64,000 nucleotides of DNA. Origin: Corallococcus coralloides DSM 2259. GTDB taxonomy: Bacteria > Myxococcota > Myxococcia > Myxococcales > Myxococcaceae. The stretch spans positions 5,580,001 to 5,644,000 of the forward strand of contig NC_017030.1 in NCBI RefSeq assembly GCF_000255295.1. The letters are read 5' to 3'. The position numbers were made by a program, and so were the translations under genes. Below are positions 34,640 to 46,217 of the stretch, piece by piece (positions within the stretch are counted from its first letter, which is position 1; every line of letters begins with the position of its first letter). The notes under the pieces were generated by a model. The model was not told the origin of the DNA. It saw only the letters and a list, made by a program, of their open reading frames with translations, and made no database searches.

Positions 34640-35045
34640 CGATTCCCTCCTTCGCACGCAGTGAGCCGCAGAACGGGAAGTCTAGGCCCGCCTGCCCTGC
34701 TCTCCCTAGATCGGAGGGTTCCGGCTGCCCACAGCGGCCGCCCCTGCGCTGGTGGAGACCACGAACACTGCGGACGGTGAGGGACAGGGTGCGGCAGTGC
34801 GATGTACTGCTCGCCTTCTTCCACCACGTCGGTCTGAGCCTTACCGGATTTCCCTGAAGCAGGTTACGCCCCGAAAATTTCTGAGCCCCGTCTCCCGGGC
34901 AGTTCGAAGAAGACCGGGGGCCTTCCAGGTGGACCCGAGGCAAGGGAACCCCAGTCCCCCTTATGGGAGGGGGCCTTTCCGGATTCGATAGCTCTAGCGA
35001 AAGGCGAGGACGGCCAGGACGGGCGTCAAAACGAACCCGGGGCGG
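34640..35045. other. 406 bp without a convincing gene
   Basis: Open frames here are short and compositionally odd. The region should contain the promoter of the gene at 33809-34639 and the 3' end of the gene at 35046-35921. Nothing else was recognised. Confidence 0.3.
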
Positions 35046-35921
35046 TCACTTCACCACCCTCAGCTTCACCCGTAGCTCCTTTGCCCCGGCCTGCGCCTCG
35101 GGCCTCGCGGTGGTTACCTGGGCACGCACCTGGTCGAGCAGAGCGAGCTGGCGCTGCATGGAGTTCTCCAGCAGCCGTCGGTGCCGCTCCATCTTCTTGA
35201 GGTCCGCGTCCTCCAGCAGCAGCACCTCGGCCGCCAGCCGCTCCCGCAGGGGCTGGAGTGCAGCCTCCTCACAGGCGAGCTTCTCGCGGAGGGCTCCGCG
35301 GACCATCTTGGCCGCGTTACCCAGTGCCGCGTACTCGTCCTTCTTCACACGGTCCTTGCTCAGGGACTCCTTGGCCGCGTCGAGCGCCTGCGACAGAGGC
35401 TGAACCACTGCCTGCGGCAGCTCCGGTACCTCGCCCAGGAAGCCCACGATGCGCTCCACGCCAGCGAGGATGGGACCCATCCGCTCGGCCTCCTGCGGAG
35501 GCACGGGAACGGCCTCCACCGTGAGGGCGATGGCGTCCACCAGTTCCAGTGCGTGGCGGGTGCACGCGATCATCTTGTAGGTGTCGGTCTTCTCCAACTC
35601 TTCTTCCAGCCTCGCTCGCAGCCGGTTGTTCTCCACCTTCGTAAGCCGCTCCAGCTTCCAGCTCAGGTCTCCGAGTTGCGCGACGATGACCGCCTCGGGC
35701 ATCAAGGTCGGCACGAGCGCGGCGAAGTAGCCGTCCAGGTGGCGTTCGTACTCGGCGGCGTCCTCACCGGGGAGCAGCAGGTGCGCGCCGCTGAACCCGT
35801 AGCGCACGGAGTTGAGGGAACTGCGCTCCTTGCCGGCGGCGCTGGTGGGCCCACGGGACTTCGCGCCGTTGATAGCGGCGTGAGCTGCCTGCACGGCGGT
35901 CCTGATGGTGGCGTTCGTCAT
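35046..35921 (-). CDS. Hypothetical protein with N-terminal 'GPTSAAGKERSSLN' motif
   Basis: 291 residues from ATG 35921 (MTNATIRTAV). The N-terminal NGAKSRGPTSAAGKERSSLN followed by SVRYGFSG is a motif I know from a family of uncharacterised bacterial proteins with a short basic N-terminus (N-x2-S-x-GP-x-T-x2-GK). The rest is almost entirely helical, Glu/Arg/Leu-rich, probably coiled coil (LEEELEK, LEDADLKKMERHRRLLENSM). Divergent from the repeat-bearing gene at 36076 with 154 bp between starts, so shared regulation is possible. Function unknown. Confidence 0.65.
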   Translation of the reverse strand: MTNATIRTAVQAAHAAINGAKSRGPTSAAGKERSSLNSVRYGFSGAHLLLPGEDAAEYERHLDGYFAALVPTLMPEAVIVAQLGDLSWKLERLTKVENNRLRARLEEELEKTDTYKMIACTRHALELVDAIALTVEAVPVPPQEAERMGPILAGVERIVGFLGEVPELPQAVVQPLSQALDAAKESLSKDRVKKDEYAALGNAAKMVRGALREKLACEEAALQPLRERLAAEVLLLEDADLKKMERHRRLLENSMQRQLALLDQVRAQVTTARPEAQAGAKELRVKLRVVK

Positions 35922-36075
35922 CCTGGAATTCTGAAGCCAACCCAGTTCGTGTGGGAAGGACAACAAGCCCCCCGTCAGCCAGCGGGAACCCCATGTGCGC
36001 AGATGCACCAACTCCTGTGCGCCAGTGCTCATCCGTTCTATCTCTTCTTATCTCTGTGAAGAGGATGAGCCCGAG

Positions 36076-37137
36076 ATGCCAGACGTGAAGAGCCCACCCC
36101 CCGAAGACGTCCCCAAGACACAGGACCGTGGCGCGCAGGCCCAAACAGACGGGGGAACAGCTTCTCCACCATCGACCGGGGACTCTCCGGACGCGTCCTC
36201 CACGACCGCCTCGGACTCTTACTCCGCGACTGCCCCCGACTCTTCCTCCGCAACCGCCCCCGACTCTTCCTCCGCAACCGCCCCCGACTCTTCCTCCACG
36301 ACCGCCCAGGCCACGGCACGGGGGCCTAGGAAGATTGGTGCATCCGTTGCGCCCCCTCCAGCAGCTCCGCCACCACGGCAACGGCAGCCTTATGATTGGG
36401 ACTCATTTAGCATCGCCCCCGTAGACGAAACGCGAACGTACTTCCGGTTCAAGCCCCACGGGTTCACGTACGAATGCCTTGAGGCTGGGCCATGGTCCGA
36501 CTTGCAGCCCGAGGAGGTCGGCAAGGGCGACGACCCCGACTACCCCACGGAGCCCAAGGATGGCGGTATCCGGGCCTACCTGGGCTATGTGGGAATCACC
36601 AAGGACCAATGGGAGCGGCTCACGCCTGAGGTTCGCGTCACGCTCCGCGAGTCCCTCCGTCTCCTACTTCCGGTCATGGAAGCGGCCGTCTTCATCGCGG
36701 CAGATCCAGACCAGGTCGAGGTTGATCTCGAACTGCAACGTCGGGCTCTAGCTTTTCTGGAGCGCCTGGCCAAAGAGGTCAGCTCGGACAGCACACGCAA
36801 CGCTGGATTCCAGAAGGCAGTGGCGATGCGAGACCGCTGGAGATTCAGCCGCTCCTGGTTGAAGACGATTGAGCAGGTGTTGGCAGGTATCCATGCGAGA
36901 GGCCATGCAGAAAAGCGGGCGACCTTTCTCGATGAGACCTGGGCCACCAACGCGGCCCGCGAGGTGAATGCCTCCTTGAGCGTGAAGCTGCGGGTGACCA
37001 CCACGGCCTGCACGACCGAGCACATCGCGCAGCTCCAAGCCGAGCCCCCCCGCACAGTGGCATTGCAGCTCGTTGAAAAGCTCGGTGCCGATCCCGACGT
37101 GGCGCGGCGCGCAACCCCACGCCACCGAGGTTCATAA
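36076..37137 (+). CDS. Hypothetical protein with Ser/Ala/Asp/Pro octapeptide repeats
   Basis: 353 residues from ATG 36076 (MPDVKSPPPED), the first ATG after a GAGG-containing leader. Residues ~20-80 are low-complexity, with four copies of an octapeptide of the type DSSSATAP; a Pro-rich hinge follows, then a folded part (FRFKPHGFTYECLEAGPWSD, GIRAYLGYVGITKDQWERLT) and a helical C-terminus. No family recognised. It could be a linker-tethered regulatory or structural protein of the element. Confidence 0.6.
   Translation: MPDVKSPPPEDVPKTQDRGAQAQTDGGTASPPSTGDSPDASSTTASDSYSATAPDSSSATAPDSSSATAPDSSSTTAQATARGPRKIGASVAPPPAAPPPRQRQPYDWDSFSIAPVDETRTYFRFKPHGFTYECLEAGPWSDLQPEEVGKGDDPDYPTEPKDGGIRAYLGYVGITKDQWERLTPEVRVTLRESLRLLLPVMEAAVFIAADPDQVEVDLELQRRALAFLERLAKEVSSDSTRNAGFQKAVAMRDRWRFSRSWLKTIEQVLAGIHARGHAEKRATFLDETWATNAAREVNASLSVKLRVTTTACTTEHIAQLQAEPPRTVALQLVEKLGADPDVARRATPRHRGS
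36214..36309 (+). repeat. Four tandem 24-bp repeats inside a coding region
   Basis: Four consecutive 24-bp units (36214, 36238, 36262, 36286) encode the octapeptide repeat; units 2 and 3 are identical. A weaker related 33-bp unit precedes them. In-frame, so length variation would preserve the reading frame. Confidence 0.85.
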
Positions 37138-37230
37138 ACCCCTGGTGGGCGGATAGAGCCCACTATCCGCCCACCCCGCGCCTTCGCGCGTCGCAGTAGT
37201 ACCAGCGGCGAAACGAAAGGAGGCGCGTGG

Positions 37231-37464
37231 ATGCGTCGTCCCCCCCGCACTCGAATTCAAGCTGCCGTTGCCGTGGAACTGGCCCGTGCCGGGCTGTCGC
37301 AGGCTGACTTGGCCCATCGGATGGGAGTGCGTCCCACTACCCTGTCCGGCTGGTTGACGGGCGCTTCCCCTGCCCCGACAGGGCTCGCTGCGGACATCGA
37401 GCAGGCGCTCGGCCTCGTGCCCGGAGCTCTGCGCAAGTCCGAGGAGGTGCCCCCCACCAACTAG
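37231..37464 (+). CDS. XRE-family HTH regulator
   Basis: 77 residues. An HTH_3 domain fills the protein: VAVELARAGLSQADLAHRMG (helices 1-2) and VRPTTLSGWLTGA (recognition helix). A purine run (AACGAAAGGAGG) precedes the ATG at 37231. It sits at the start of the replication/recombination block of the island, and a repressor-like role over that block is plausible. Confidence 0.8.
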   Translation: MRRPPRTRIQAAVAVELARAGLSQADLAHRMGVRPTTLSGWLTGASPAPTGLAADIEQALGLVPGALRKSEEVPPTN

Positions 37465-37552
37465 CAGCAGTCCACCGGCCAAGGCACCGGCTCAGGCGGG
37501 CTGCCACCCGCCCGGCCGGCTACTTCCACACCCACCCAGGAATGAAGCAGGC

Positions 37553-38215
37553 ATGTTCGACAACAAGAAGGATACTGACAACACCATCAATGAGGAAGCC
37601 GCGGCCAAGGCGGCCGCGAGCACCGAGAGCACGCTCAGCCCCAGCGACGGGAAGCTCGCGCCCGTCTCCAACTTCAGCCTGGAGGAATTGCGTCTCAAGC
37701 AGGACTTCGGGGCAGGCGCCCTGGTGAAGAAGGCGCTCCTCACGGTGCCGGTGCGCAAGCCCAACAGGCAGGACTTCGTCCGGACGCGTCCCGGCGAGGA
37801 GTGGCGGATGCCGCTCGCGCTAATCGAGCTGAAGGAGGAGCGTGAGGTCTACGTTGTCACTCCCAACCTCGCTGGCGAGCTGAGCGGCGAGGTCGTCGCG
37901 AAGCTCATCGTCACCGCCATCAACCGTCAGGGCGTTCCCTTTCTCTGGCCCATCCGTCTGCCCAGCGAGGACGGCCGTCACGACGACTGGAACCGCTCCG
38001 CGATGGAGGCCGCCAACATCGCCACCAGGCAGTGGGTACGCGTGAGCGCCAACATGAGCCTCGGCGCCTACGACGTCTTCACGGCGCGGGTGGAGATGCC
38101 CGAGCCGGTGTGGCCCGATGTGCCGTTCTCGGAGCTGGTGCACATCGCCTTCAAGGGCCGCGTCATCGACACGCTGGACCACCCGGTCGTGCGCCGCCTG
38201 CGGGGGGAACTGTGA
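37553..38215 (+). CDS. Hypothetical protein upstream of island DNA polymerase
   Basis: 220 residues. A charged, disordered N-terminus (KKDTDNTINEEAAAKAAAST) is followed by a compact domain (RQDFVRTRPGEEWRMPLALI, REVYVVTPNLAGELSGEVVA, FLWPIRLPSEDGRHDDWNRS). Its TGA shares a base with the ATG of the polymerase gene, so translation is coupled; a replication-accessory role such as DNA binding is plausible, but no family was recognised. Confidence 0.65.
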   Translation: MFDNKKDTDNTINEEAAAKAAASTESTLSPSDGKLAPVSNFSLEELRLKQDFGAGALVKKALLTVPVRKPNRQDFVRTRPGEEWRMPLALIELKEEREVYVVTPNLAGELSGEVVAKLIVTAINRQGVPFLWPIRLPSEDGRHDDWNRSAMEAANIATRQWVRVSANMSLGAYDVFTARVEMPEPVWPDVPFSELVHIAFKGRVIDTLDHPVVRRLRGEL

Positions 38216-39966
38216 TGTGGCTTGCCGGTTCCGAGTTCCGCGAGGTGACGGCGGTGGACTTCGAGTTCACCGCCCCGCCCGGTGATCAGCCTCGCCCCGT
38301 CTGCATGGTGGCTCACGAGCTGGGCAGCGGGCGTATCCATCGGATGTGGCAGGAGGAGCTCCACGCTTGCCGCAGGGCCCCGTACCCCACCGACCCGGAA
38401 GCGCTGGTGGTGGCCTTCTATGCGAGCGCGGAGGTGGGGTGCCACCTGGCGCTGGGCTGGAAGCCGCCGGCCAACGTGCTGGACCTCTACGTCGAGTTCC
38501 GGCGTCACGCCAACGGCTTGGTGCCGCCGTACGGCTGGGGCCTGATTGGAGCGCTTCTCTACTTCGGGCTGGACGCGCTCACCGCCATCGAGAAGGACGA
38601 GATGCGCCAGCTCGTCCTTCGTGGCGGCCCGTGGACGCAGGAGGAGAAGCAGGCGCTGCTCGCATACTGCGAGGAAGACGTACTCGCGCTGCGGCGGCTG
38701 CTTCCAGCAATGGCGGAGAACCTCGACCTGCGCCGCGCGCTCATCCGTGGCCGCTACATGGTGGCCGCAGCCCACATCGAGCACCAGGGCATACCCATCG
38801 ACGTTCCAGCCCTTGCGCTTCTGCGCGAGCGTTGGACCTCCATCCAGGACGACCTCATCGCCGAGGTGGACAAGGCGTACGACGTCTACGACGAGCGCGC
38901 ATTCCGGATGGAGCGATTCGAACGGTACCTCGCCGCACACGGCATCCCCTGGCCACGGACTCATGGAGGGCAGCTTGCCCTGGATGACGACACGTTCCGG
39001 CAGATGGCCCGCAGCCGGCCGGCGCTCGCGCCCCTGCGGGAGCTGCGCTACGCCCTCTCCCAGATGCGCCTCGCGGACTTGGCCGTGGGCTCCGACGGTC
39101 GCAACCGCGTCCTGCTGTCCGCCTTCTCTAGCAGGACAGGGCGTAACCAACCCTCCAACTCGAAGTTCATCTTCGGGCCCGCGGTGTGGCTGCGCGGTCT
39201 CATTCGCCCCGAGCCGGGCCGGGCCATCGCCTACGTCGACTGGAGCCAGCAGGAGTTCGGCATCGCTGCCGCCCTGGCTGGCGATGAGAAGATGATCGAG
39301 GCGTACACCTCCGGAGACCCCTACCTGCGCTACGGGCAGCAGGCCGAGGCGATACCACCCACCGGCACGAAGCAGACGCACAAGGCCGAGCGCGAGCAGT
39401 TCAAGCAGGCGGTGCTTGCCGTGCAGTACGGGATGGGCCACGAGGCGCTCGCCCTCAAGCTCGGCGTCTCCGCGGCACATGCCCGCCAGCTGCTGGAAAG
39501 CCACCGTCGCACCTACCCGCGTTTCTGGGCGTGGTCGGACTCGGCAGAAACCTACGCGATGATGCACGGGCATCTCTACACCGTCTTCGGGTGGCAGGTA
39601 CGCGTGGGCCCAGACGCGAACTCCCGCAGCCTGCGCAACTTCCCCGCGCAGGCCAACGGGGCAGAGATGCTGCGGCTGGCGTGCAGCTACGCCGTCGAGC
39701 GAGGCATCAACGTCATCGCGCCCGTCCATGACGCGCTCCTCGTCGAAGGTCCGGAGGGCGAGATCGATGAGGTGGTTGCCAGGACGCAGGGCGCGATGGC
39801 CGACGCGAGCAGAATGGTGCTCTTCGGCTTCGAGCTCCGCTCCGATGCGAAGGTGGTGCGCTACCCGGACAGGTACATAGACGAGCGCGGCGAGCGCATG
39901 TGGAACACGGTGTGGGGGCTTCTCCAGCGCCCGGCAGGTCACTCCCAGCAGGAGGTGTCCGCGTGA
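38215..39966 (+). CDS. Family-A DNA polymerase with 3'-5' exonuclease domain
   Basis: 583 residues from ATG 38215. N-terminal DEDDy-type exonuclease motifs are visible: AVDFEF (D-x-E), NVLDLYVEF, and YCEEDVLAL (Y-x3-D). Polymerase motif A is AYVDWSQQEFGIAAALAGD, motif B REQFKQAVLAVQYGMGHEAL, motif C APVHDALLVEG. There is no 5'-3' exonuclease, so it is Klenow-like, as in many phage enzymes. The residue corresponding to E. coli F762 is Leu. Coupled to the preceding hypothetical gene and, by a GTGA overlap, to the following winged-helix gene. It probably copies the element's DNA; not the host PolA. Confidence 0.85.
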   Translation: MWLAGSEFREVTAVDFEFTAPPGDQPRPVCMVAHELGSGRIHRMWQEELHACRRAPYPTDPEALVVAFYASAEVGCHLALGWKPPANVLDLYVEFRRHANGLVPPYGWGLIGALLYFGLDALTAIEKDEMRQLVLRGGPWTQEEKQALLAYCEEDVLALRRLLPAMAENLDLRRALIRGRYMVAAAHIEHQGIPIDVPALALLRERWTSIQDDLIAEVDKAYDVYDERAFRMERFERYLAAHGIPWPRTHGGQLALDDDTFRQMARSRPALAPLRELRYALSQMRLADLAVGSDGRNRVLLSAFSSRTGRNQPSNSKFIFGPAVWLRGLIRPEPGRAIAYVDWSQQEFGIAAALAGDEKMIEAYTSGDPYLRYGQQAEAIPPTGTKQTHKAEREQFKQAVLAVQYGMGHEALALKLGVSAAHARQLLESHRRTYPRFWAWSDSAETYAMMHGHLYTVFGWQVRVGPDANSRSLRNFPAQANGAEMLRLACSYAVERGINVIAPVHDALLVEGPEGEIDEVVARTQGAMADASRMVLFGFELRSDAKVVRYPDRYIDERGERMWNTVWGLLQRPAGHSQQEVSA

Positions 39967-40352
39967 GCGCTCCCTTCGACCTGGAGGCGCTCCGGGTGCG
40001 GGCCGTCACGGCCGCACCTGCCACGAAAGAGCCTCCCCCGCGTCATGGTCCCGGTGAGCTGTTCCTCAAGGGCCCCATTCCCTGGAACTGGATGGCCGCG
40101 GCGCTCTCCCTGAGCGGCAAGACGCTGCACGTCGGCGTCGTTCTCTGGCACCTGGCCGGGATGAAGAAATCAGCCGAGGTCTCCCTGTCGCTGAAATCCC
40201 TGGAGCGTTACGGCCTGTCGCGGTGGGCGGCAGCGCGTGGGCTCCAGTCCCTGGAGGACCAGGGCCTCGCCCTGTTGGACCGGGGGCGTGGCCGCAAAGC
40301 CAGGGTGACCCTGGTGGGCACCACCACCTTCAACAGCGAGGAGTCCCCGTAA
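39963..40352 (+). CDS. Probable winged-helix DNA-binding protein
   Basis: 129 residues from GTG 39963, which overlaps the polymerase stop (GTGA). The C-terminal part (VSLSLKSLERYGLSRWAAAR, GLQSLEDQGLALLDRGRGRK, ARVTLV) has the helix-helix-wing order of winged-helix regulators or replication-initiator-like proteins, and IPWNWMAAALSLSGKTLHVG may be a preceding helical pair. The stop overlaps the ATG of the next gene. Probably a regulator or replication factor of the element. Confidence 0.6.
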   Translation: MSAPFDLEALRVRAVTAAPATKEPPPRHGPGELFLKGPIPWNWMAAALSLSGKTLHVGVVLWHLAGMKKSAEVSLSLKSLERYGLSRWAAARGLQSLEDQGLALLDRGRGRKARVTLVGTTTFNSEESP

Positions 40353-40552
40353 TGGATTCGCAAGACAACGGCGGCGTGGCCCAGGGCGTTGCCGAGGACT
40401 CGCTGTGGGACGCCAACGACGTGGCCCGCTTCCTCAAGTCCTCGCGCTCTTGGGTGTACCAGCAGGCTCAAGTGGGCCGTCTCCCCTGCGTGAAGATCGG
40501 CGGGCTCCTGCGCTTCGATCCGAACGCCATCCGAGCCCTCGTCAAGGCTTAG
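40352..40552 (+). CDS. Excisionase-like HTH protein
   Basis: 66 residues with a MerR/excisionase HTH: LWDANDVARFLKSSRSWVYQ, then the wing GRLPCVKIGGLLRFDPNAIR. The ATG overlaps the preceding stop (TAATG). Lying directly upstream of the integrase, it is the best candidate for the functional recombination directionality factor, the left-end copy being frameshifted. It may equally act as a repressor of int. Confidence 0.8.
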   Translation: MDSQDNGGVAQGVAEDSLWDANDVARFLKSSRSWVYQQAQVGRLPCVKIGGLLRFDPNAIRALVKA

Positions 40553-40637
40553 GGCCCGAGCGGCCGGCGGGTGGTGCCCTTCTCCGCCGGCAACAATGGC
40601 CTGGACCTTCAAGGTAACACTCCATAGGCATTACCCC

Positions 40638-42536
<1,899 letters not shown>

Positions 42537-42597
42537 ACGCGGGGCATGGTGTCAGCCTTCCCCGAACCGTGTCAACGTCCTGACTTCATTCAGGAAT

Positions 42598-45012
42598 TCA
42601 GGCGCGCAGCGCCGCTCCCAGCCGCTGGTTCACCTCCGTGATGATGCGCTGGTGGGCCGCGGTGACCTCCGCGTCGGTCAGCGTCCGCTCGGGCGAGCGG
42701 TACCTCAAGGCGTACGCCAGGTTCTTCTTCCCCTCGGGGATGGGCTTGCCGGTGTAGACGTCGAACACCAGCGCGTCCTCCACCAGCGGCGCCCCGACCT
42801 CCAGGATGACCCGGCGCACCTCCTCGTTGCGCAGCTCCAGCGGCACCACCACCGCCAGGTCGCGCAGCACCGCCGGGTACTTCGGCAGCGACTGCGCCTG
42901 CGGCACCAGCCGCGCCGCCGCGTACAGCGGCTCCGTGTCCAGCTCGAACACGAACACGCCCTCCGGCAGGCCCAGCGCCTTCGACACGCGCGGGTGCACC
43001 TCGCCCACCAGGCCCAGCACCGTCCCGTCGTTCAGCGTCACCTGCGCGCAGCTGCGCGGGTGGTACGCGGGCGCCTCCGCCGGGGTGAAGGCCGCGCCCT
43101 CCACGTGCAGCGCGTGCAGCAGCGCCTCCACCGCGCCCTTCGCGTCGTAGAAGTCCACGCGCGAGTCCTTCTGCGTCCAGCTCCGGCCACCGCCCCGCAG
43201 ACCCCACACCAGTCCCGCCACGCGCGGCACCTCGCGAGCCGCCGGGCGCATGCCCTGCCCGCCCTGCGCGTCCCGGAAGTACGCCCGGCCCGTCTCATAG
43301 AGGCCCACCGACTCCACCTGGTGGCGCACGCTGCGCGACAGGTTCTCCAGCAGGCCCGGCAAGAGGCTCGTGCGCATCACCGACTGCTCGACGCTCAGCG
43401 GGTTCATCAGCGCGATGGGCGCTTCCTTCCCACCCAGCACCTCCAGCGACTTCGGCGCCACGAACGAGTAGTTCACCACCTCGGACAGCCCCACGCCGCC
43501 CAGCGCGTGGCGCAGCCGGCGCTCGGCCTCCATGGACAGCGGCTCAGGGGCCAGCGTCTCCAGCCCTCGCGGCAGCCGCGCCGGGATGTTGTCGTAGCCG
43601 TACACGCGGGCGACCTCCTCCATCAGGTCCTCCTCGCGCTCCACGTCCACGCGCGCCCGCGGCACCTCGTACGTCGTCTGGCCCTGCGACTCCTCCACGG
43701 ACTTGAAGCCCAGCGCCGTCAGGATGCGCCGGACCTCCGCCTCCGGCACCGCCACGCCCAGCACCTTCTCCACCCGCGCGTAGCGCAGCGTCGCCCGGCG
43801 CGGCGCCAGGGGCTCGGGCTGCACGTCCACCCGGCCCGGCACCACCGTGCCGCCCGACAGCTCCGCGATGAGCTGCGCGGCCCGATCCAACGCCGGCAGC
43901 ACCGCGTCCAGGTCCGCCCCGCGCTCGAAGCGGTGCGACGCCTCGGTATGCAGCGCGTAGCGCTTCGCGGACCGACGCACGCCGGAGCCGTGGAAGTGCG
44001 CGGACTCGATGACGATGCGCTTCGTGCCCTGCGTCACCTCGCTGTCTCCGCCGCCCATCACGCCCGCCAGCGCCTGAGCGCGGTCTCGGTCCGCGATGAC
44101 CAGGTCGTCCGCGTCCAGCGTGCGCTCCTTGTCATCCAGCGTGCGCAGCTTCTCGCCCGCCTTCGCGGTGCGGACGACGATCTCCTGGCCCGCCACCTTC
44201 TCCAGGTCGAACGCGTGCAGCGGCTGGCCGTACTCCAGGAGCACGTAGTTGGTGACGTCCACCACGTTGTTGATGGCGCGCACGCCGCACGCCTTCAGCC
44301 GGTCCTGCATCCACTGCGGCGACGGCTGGACGGTGATGCCCTCCACCACCCGCGCCGCGTAGCGCGAGCAGCGCTCCTTCGCGTCGATGCGCACCTTCAC
44401 CAGCTCCGCCACGGCCTTGCCGGACTCGACCGGCTTCGGCTGCGGCGGTTTGAGCTGCGCGCCCGTCACCACGCCCACCTCGCGCGCGATGCCCAGGTGG
44501 CTCAACGCATCCGGCCGGTTCGGGGTGACGTTCACCTCCAGCACGGAGTCATCCAGCCCCAGTGCCTCCGCGATGGGGAGGCCCAGCTTCGTGTCCGCGG
44601 GGAGGATGAGCAGGCCGGACGAGTCCTCGGTGATGCCCAGCTCCTTCGCGGAGCAGAGCATGCCGAAGCTGTCCACGCCCCGGAGCGCGGCCTGCTTGAT
44701 CTCCATGCCGTTGGGCAGCTTCGCGCCCACCGTGGCCAGCGGCACCTTGTCGCCGACCTTGAAGTTCTTCGCGCCGCACACCACCTGGAACAGCGCGGAG
44801 CCGCCAATGTCCACCTGCGTGACGGACAGCTTGTCCGCGTTGGGGTGCTGCACCGACTCGCGGATCTGCGCCACCACCACGCCGCGCAGGCCCTCGCCGG
44901 GGCGCTCCACGCCCTCGATCTCCAGGCCCGCCGCGGTCAGCTTGCGCGCCAGCTCGTCCACGGACGGCGGCAGCGCGACGTAATCACCCAGCCACTTCAC
45001 CGAAATCTTCAC
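42598..45012 (-). CDS. pheT: Phenylalanyl-tRNA synthetase beta subunit
   Basis: 804 residues, normal length. Starts MKISVKWLGDYVALPPSVDE; the EMAP-like OB fold (VVVAQIRESVQHPNADKLSV, near 45-65), B3/B4 editing domain (RAINNVVDVTNYVLLEYGQP), B5 domain, core, and the C-terminal ferredoxin-like anticodon-binding domain (YRSPERTLTDAEVTAAHQRI) are all present. Forms an alpha2-beta2 enzyme with PheS; 30 bp separate the two genes. Confidence 0.95.
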   Translation of the reverse strand: MKISVKWLGDYVALPPSVDELARKLTAAGLEIEGVERPGEGLRGVVVAQIRESVQHPNADKLSVTQVDIGGSALFQVVCGAKNFKVGDKVPLATVGAKLPNGMEIKQAALRGVDSFGMLCSAKELGITEDSSGLLILPADTKLGLPIAEALGLDDSVLEVNVTPNRPDALSHLGIAREVGVVTGAQLKPPQPKPVESGKAVAELVKVRIDAKERCSRYAARVVEGITVQPSPQWMQDRLKACGVRAINNVVDVTNYVLLEYGQPLHAFDLEKVAGQEIVVRTAKAGEKLRTLDDKERTLDADDLVIADRDRAQALAGVMGGGDSEVTQGTKRIVIESAHFHGSGVRRSAKRYALHTEASHRFERGADLDAVLPALDRAAQLIAELSGGTVVPGRVDVQPEPLAPRRATLRYARVEKVLGVAVPEAEVRRILTALGFKSVEESQGQTTYEVPRARVDVEREEDLMEEVARVYGYDNIPARLPRGLETLAPEPLSMEAERRLRHALGGVGLSEVVNYSFVAPKSLEVLGGKEAPIALMNPLSVEQSVMRTSLLPGLLENLSRSVRHQVESVGLYETGRAYFRDAQGGQGMRPAAREVPRVAGLVWGLRGGGRSWTQKDSRVDFYDAKGAVEALLHALHVEGAAFTPAEAPAYHPRSCAQVTLNDGTVLGLVGEVHPRVSKALGLPEGVFVFELDTEPLYAAARLVPQAQSLPKYPAVLRDLAVVVPLELRNEEVRRVILEVGAPLVEDALVFDVYTGKPIPEGKKNLAYALRYRSPERTLTDAEVTAAHQRIITEVNQRLGAALRA

Positions 45013-45042
45013 AGGGTTGTCCTCTTTCCTGGGGGGCCGGAA

Positions 45043-46092
45043 TCAGAACTGCGCGAGGAAGCGCGCGTCGTTTTCGAACATCATCCGCAGGTCGTCGATG
45101 CCGTAGCGCAGCATGGCCAGGCGCTCCACGCCCATGCCGAACGCGTAGCCCGTCACCTCCTTCGGGTCGTAGCCCGCGGCGGTGAAGACGTTCGGGTGCA
45201 CCATGCCGCTGCCCAGCACCTCCAGCCAGCCGGTCTGCTTGCACACGCGGCAGCCCTTGCCGCCGCACGACGCGCAGGTGACGTCCACCTCCGCGGAGGG
45301 CTCCGTGAAGGGGAAGAACGACGGGCGGAAGCGCGTGCGCGTCTCCGAGCCGAAGAACGCCTTCACGAACGCGTCCAGCGTGCCCTTCAGCTCCGCGAAG
45401 CTCACGTCCTTGTCCACGAGCAGGCCTTCCACCTGGTGGAACATGGGCGTGTGCGTGATGTCCGAGTCCCGCCGGTACACCCGGCCCGGCATCACCGCGC
45501 GGATGGGCGGCTTGCGCGACAGCATGTGCCGCACCTGCACCGGCGACGTGTGCGTGCGCAGCAGCGACGGGCTGTCCGCCTTCTTCGCGTGGCCCAGGCT
45601 GGGCTCGTCCACGTAGAACGTGTCCTGCATGTCCCGCGCGGGGTGGTCCTTGGGCAGGTTCAGCGCCTCGAAGTTGAAGTAGTCGAGCTCGATCTCCGGG
45701 CCAACCGCCACCTCGAACCCGAGCCGCGCGAACGTCCGGACGATATCCTCCAGCGTGCGCGACACCGGGTGCCGCCCACCGGGCAGCACCGCGCGCCCGG
45801 GCAGCGTCACGTCCAGCTTGGGGCCCTTCAGCTGGGCCTCCAGCGCGGCCTCTTCCGCGCGCTTCGTGGCGTCCGCCAGCAGCTGCTCCAGCTCCGCCTT
45901 GACGGTGTTGGCGATCTCTCCCAACGCGCGCCGCTCGTCCGGGGGCAGCTTGCCCATGCCGCCCAGCACCGCGGACAGTTCGCCCTTCTTGCCCAGGTAG
46001 CGGATGCGCAACGCCTCCACCTGCGAGGGCTCCGACACGCCGGAGATCTCCTGGCGCGCCGCGTCCGCCAACGCCTGCAACCGGTCTCGCAT
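45043..46092 (-). CDS. pheS: Phenylalanyl-tRNA synthetase alpha subunit
   Basis: 349 residues. N-terminal coiled coil (tRNA-binding), then class II catalytic motifs: motif 2 region [12 protein letters not shown] and [20 protein letters not shown], motif 3 [18 protein letters not shown]. Activates phenylalanine. The start ATG 46092 ([14 protein letters not shown]) follows a strong terminator-like hairpin at 46144-46178, so pheST expression may be attenuated or independently promoted. Confidence 0.95.
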   Translation of the reverse strand: MRDRLQALADAARQEISGVSEPSQVEALRIRYLGKKGELSAVLGGMGKLPPDERRALGEIANTVKAELEQLLADATKRAEEAALEAQLKGPKLDVTLPGRAVLPGGRHPVSRTLEDIVRTFARLGFEVAVGPEIELDYFNFEALNLPKDHPARDMQDTFYVDEPSLGHAKKADSPSLLRTHTSPVQVRHMLSRKPPIRAVMPGRVYRRDSDITHTPMFHQVEGLLVDKDVSFAELKGTLDAFVKAFFGSETRTRFRPSFFPFTEPSAEVDVTCASCGGKGCRVCKQTGWLEVLGSGMVHPNVFTAAGYDPKEVTGYAFGMGVERLAMLRYGIDDLRMMFENDARFLAQF

Positions 46093-46143
46093 GGTCCTCT
46101 TCCCGCCTTCCGTTCACGCCCCGGAACGCCTCTGGCGCCGGGC

Positions 46144-46178
46144 AAAAAAAAGGGGCCGCCCCCTGGTGGAGGCAGCCC
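46144..46178 (-). terminator. Intrinsic terminator/attenuator between rplT and pheS
   Basis: Minus strand: G/C-rich stem GGGCTGCCTCC-acca-GGGGGCGGCCCC followed by eight T residues. It either ends the infC-rpmI-rplT transcript or acts as the attenuator known to precede pheST in other bacteria. Confidence 0.8.
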
Positions 46179-46217
46179 GTTTCAGCTTCGGGAGCCGGCG
46201 TCACCGCCGGCCGTGTC

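Noticed and set aside
36214-36309. 24-bp tandem repeats considered as a CRISPR or iteron array
   Set aside because: Directly adjoining units without spacers, inside a coding frame, encoding an octapeptide repeat.
38068-39942. 624-codon minus-strand open frame across the DNA polymerase
   Set aside because: Antisense shadow; polymerase and exonuclease motifs are all on the plus strand.
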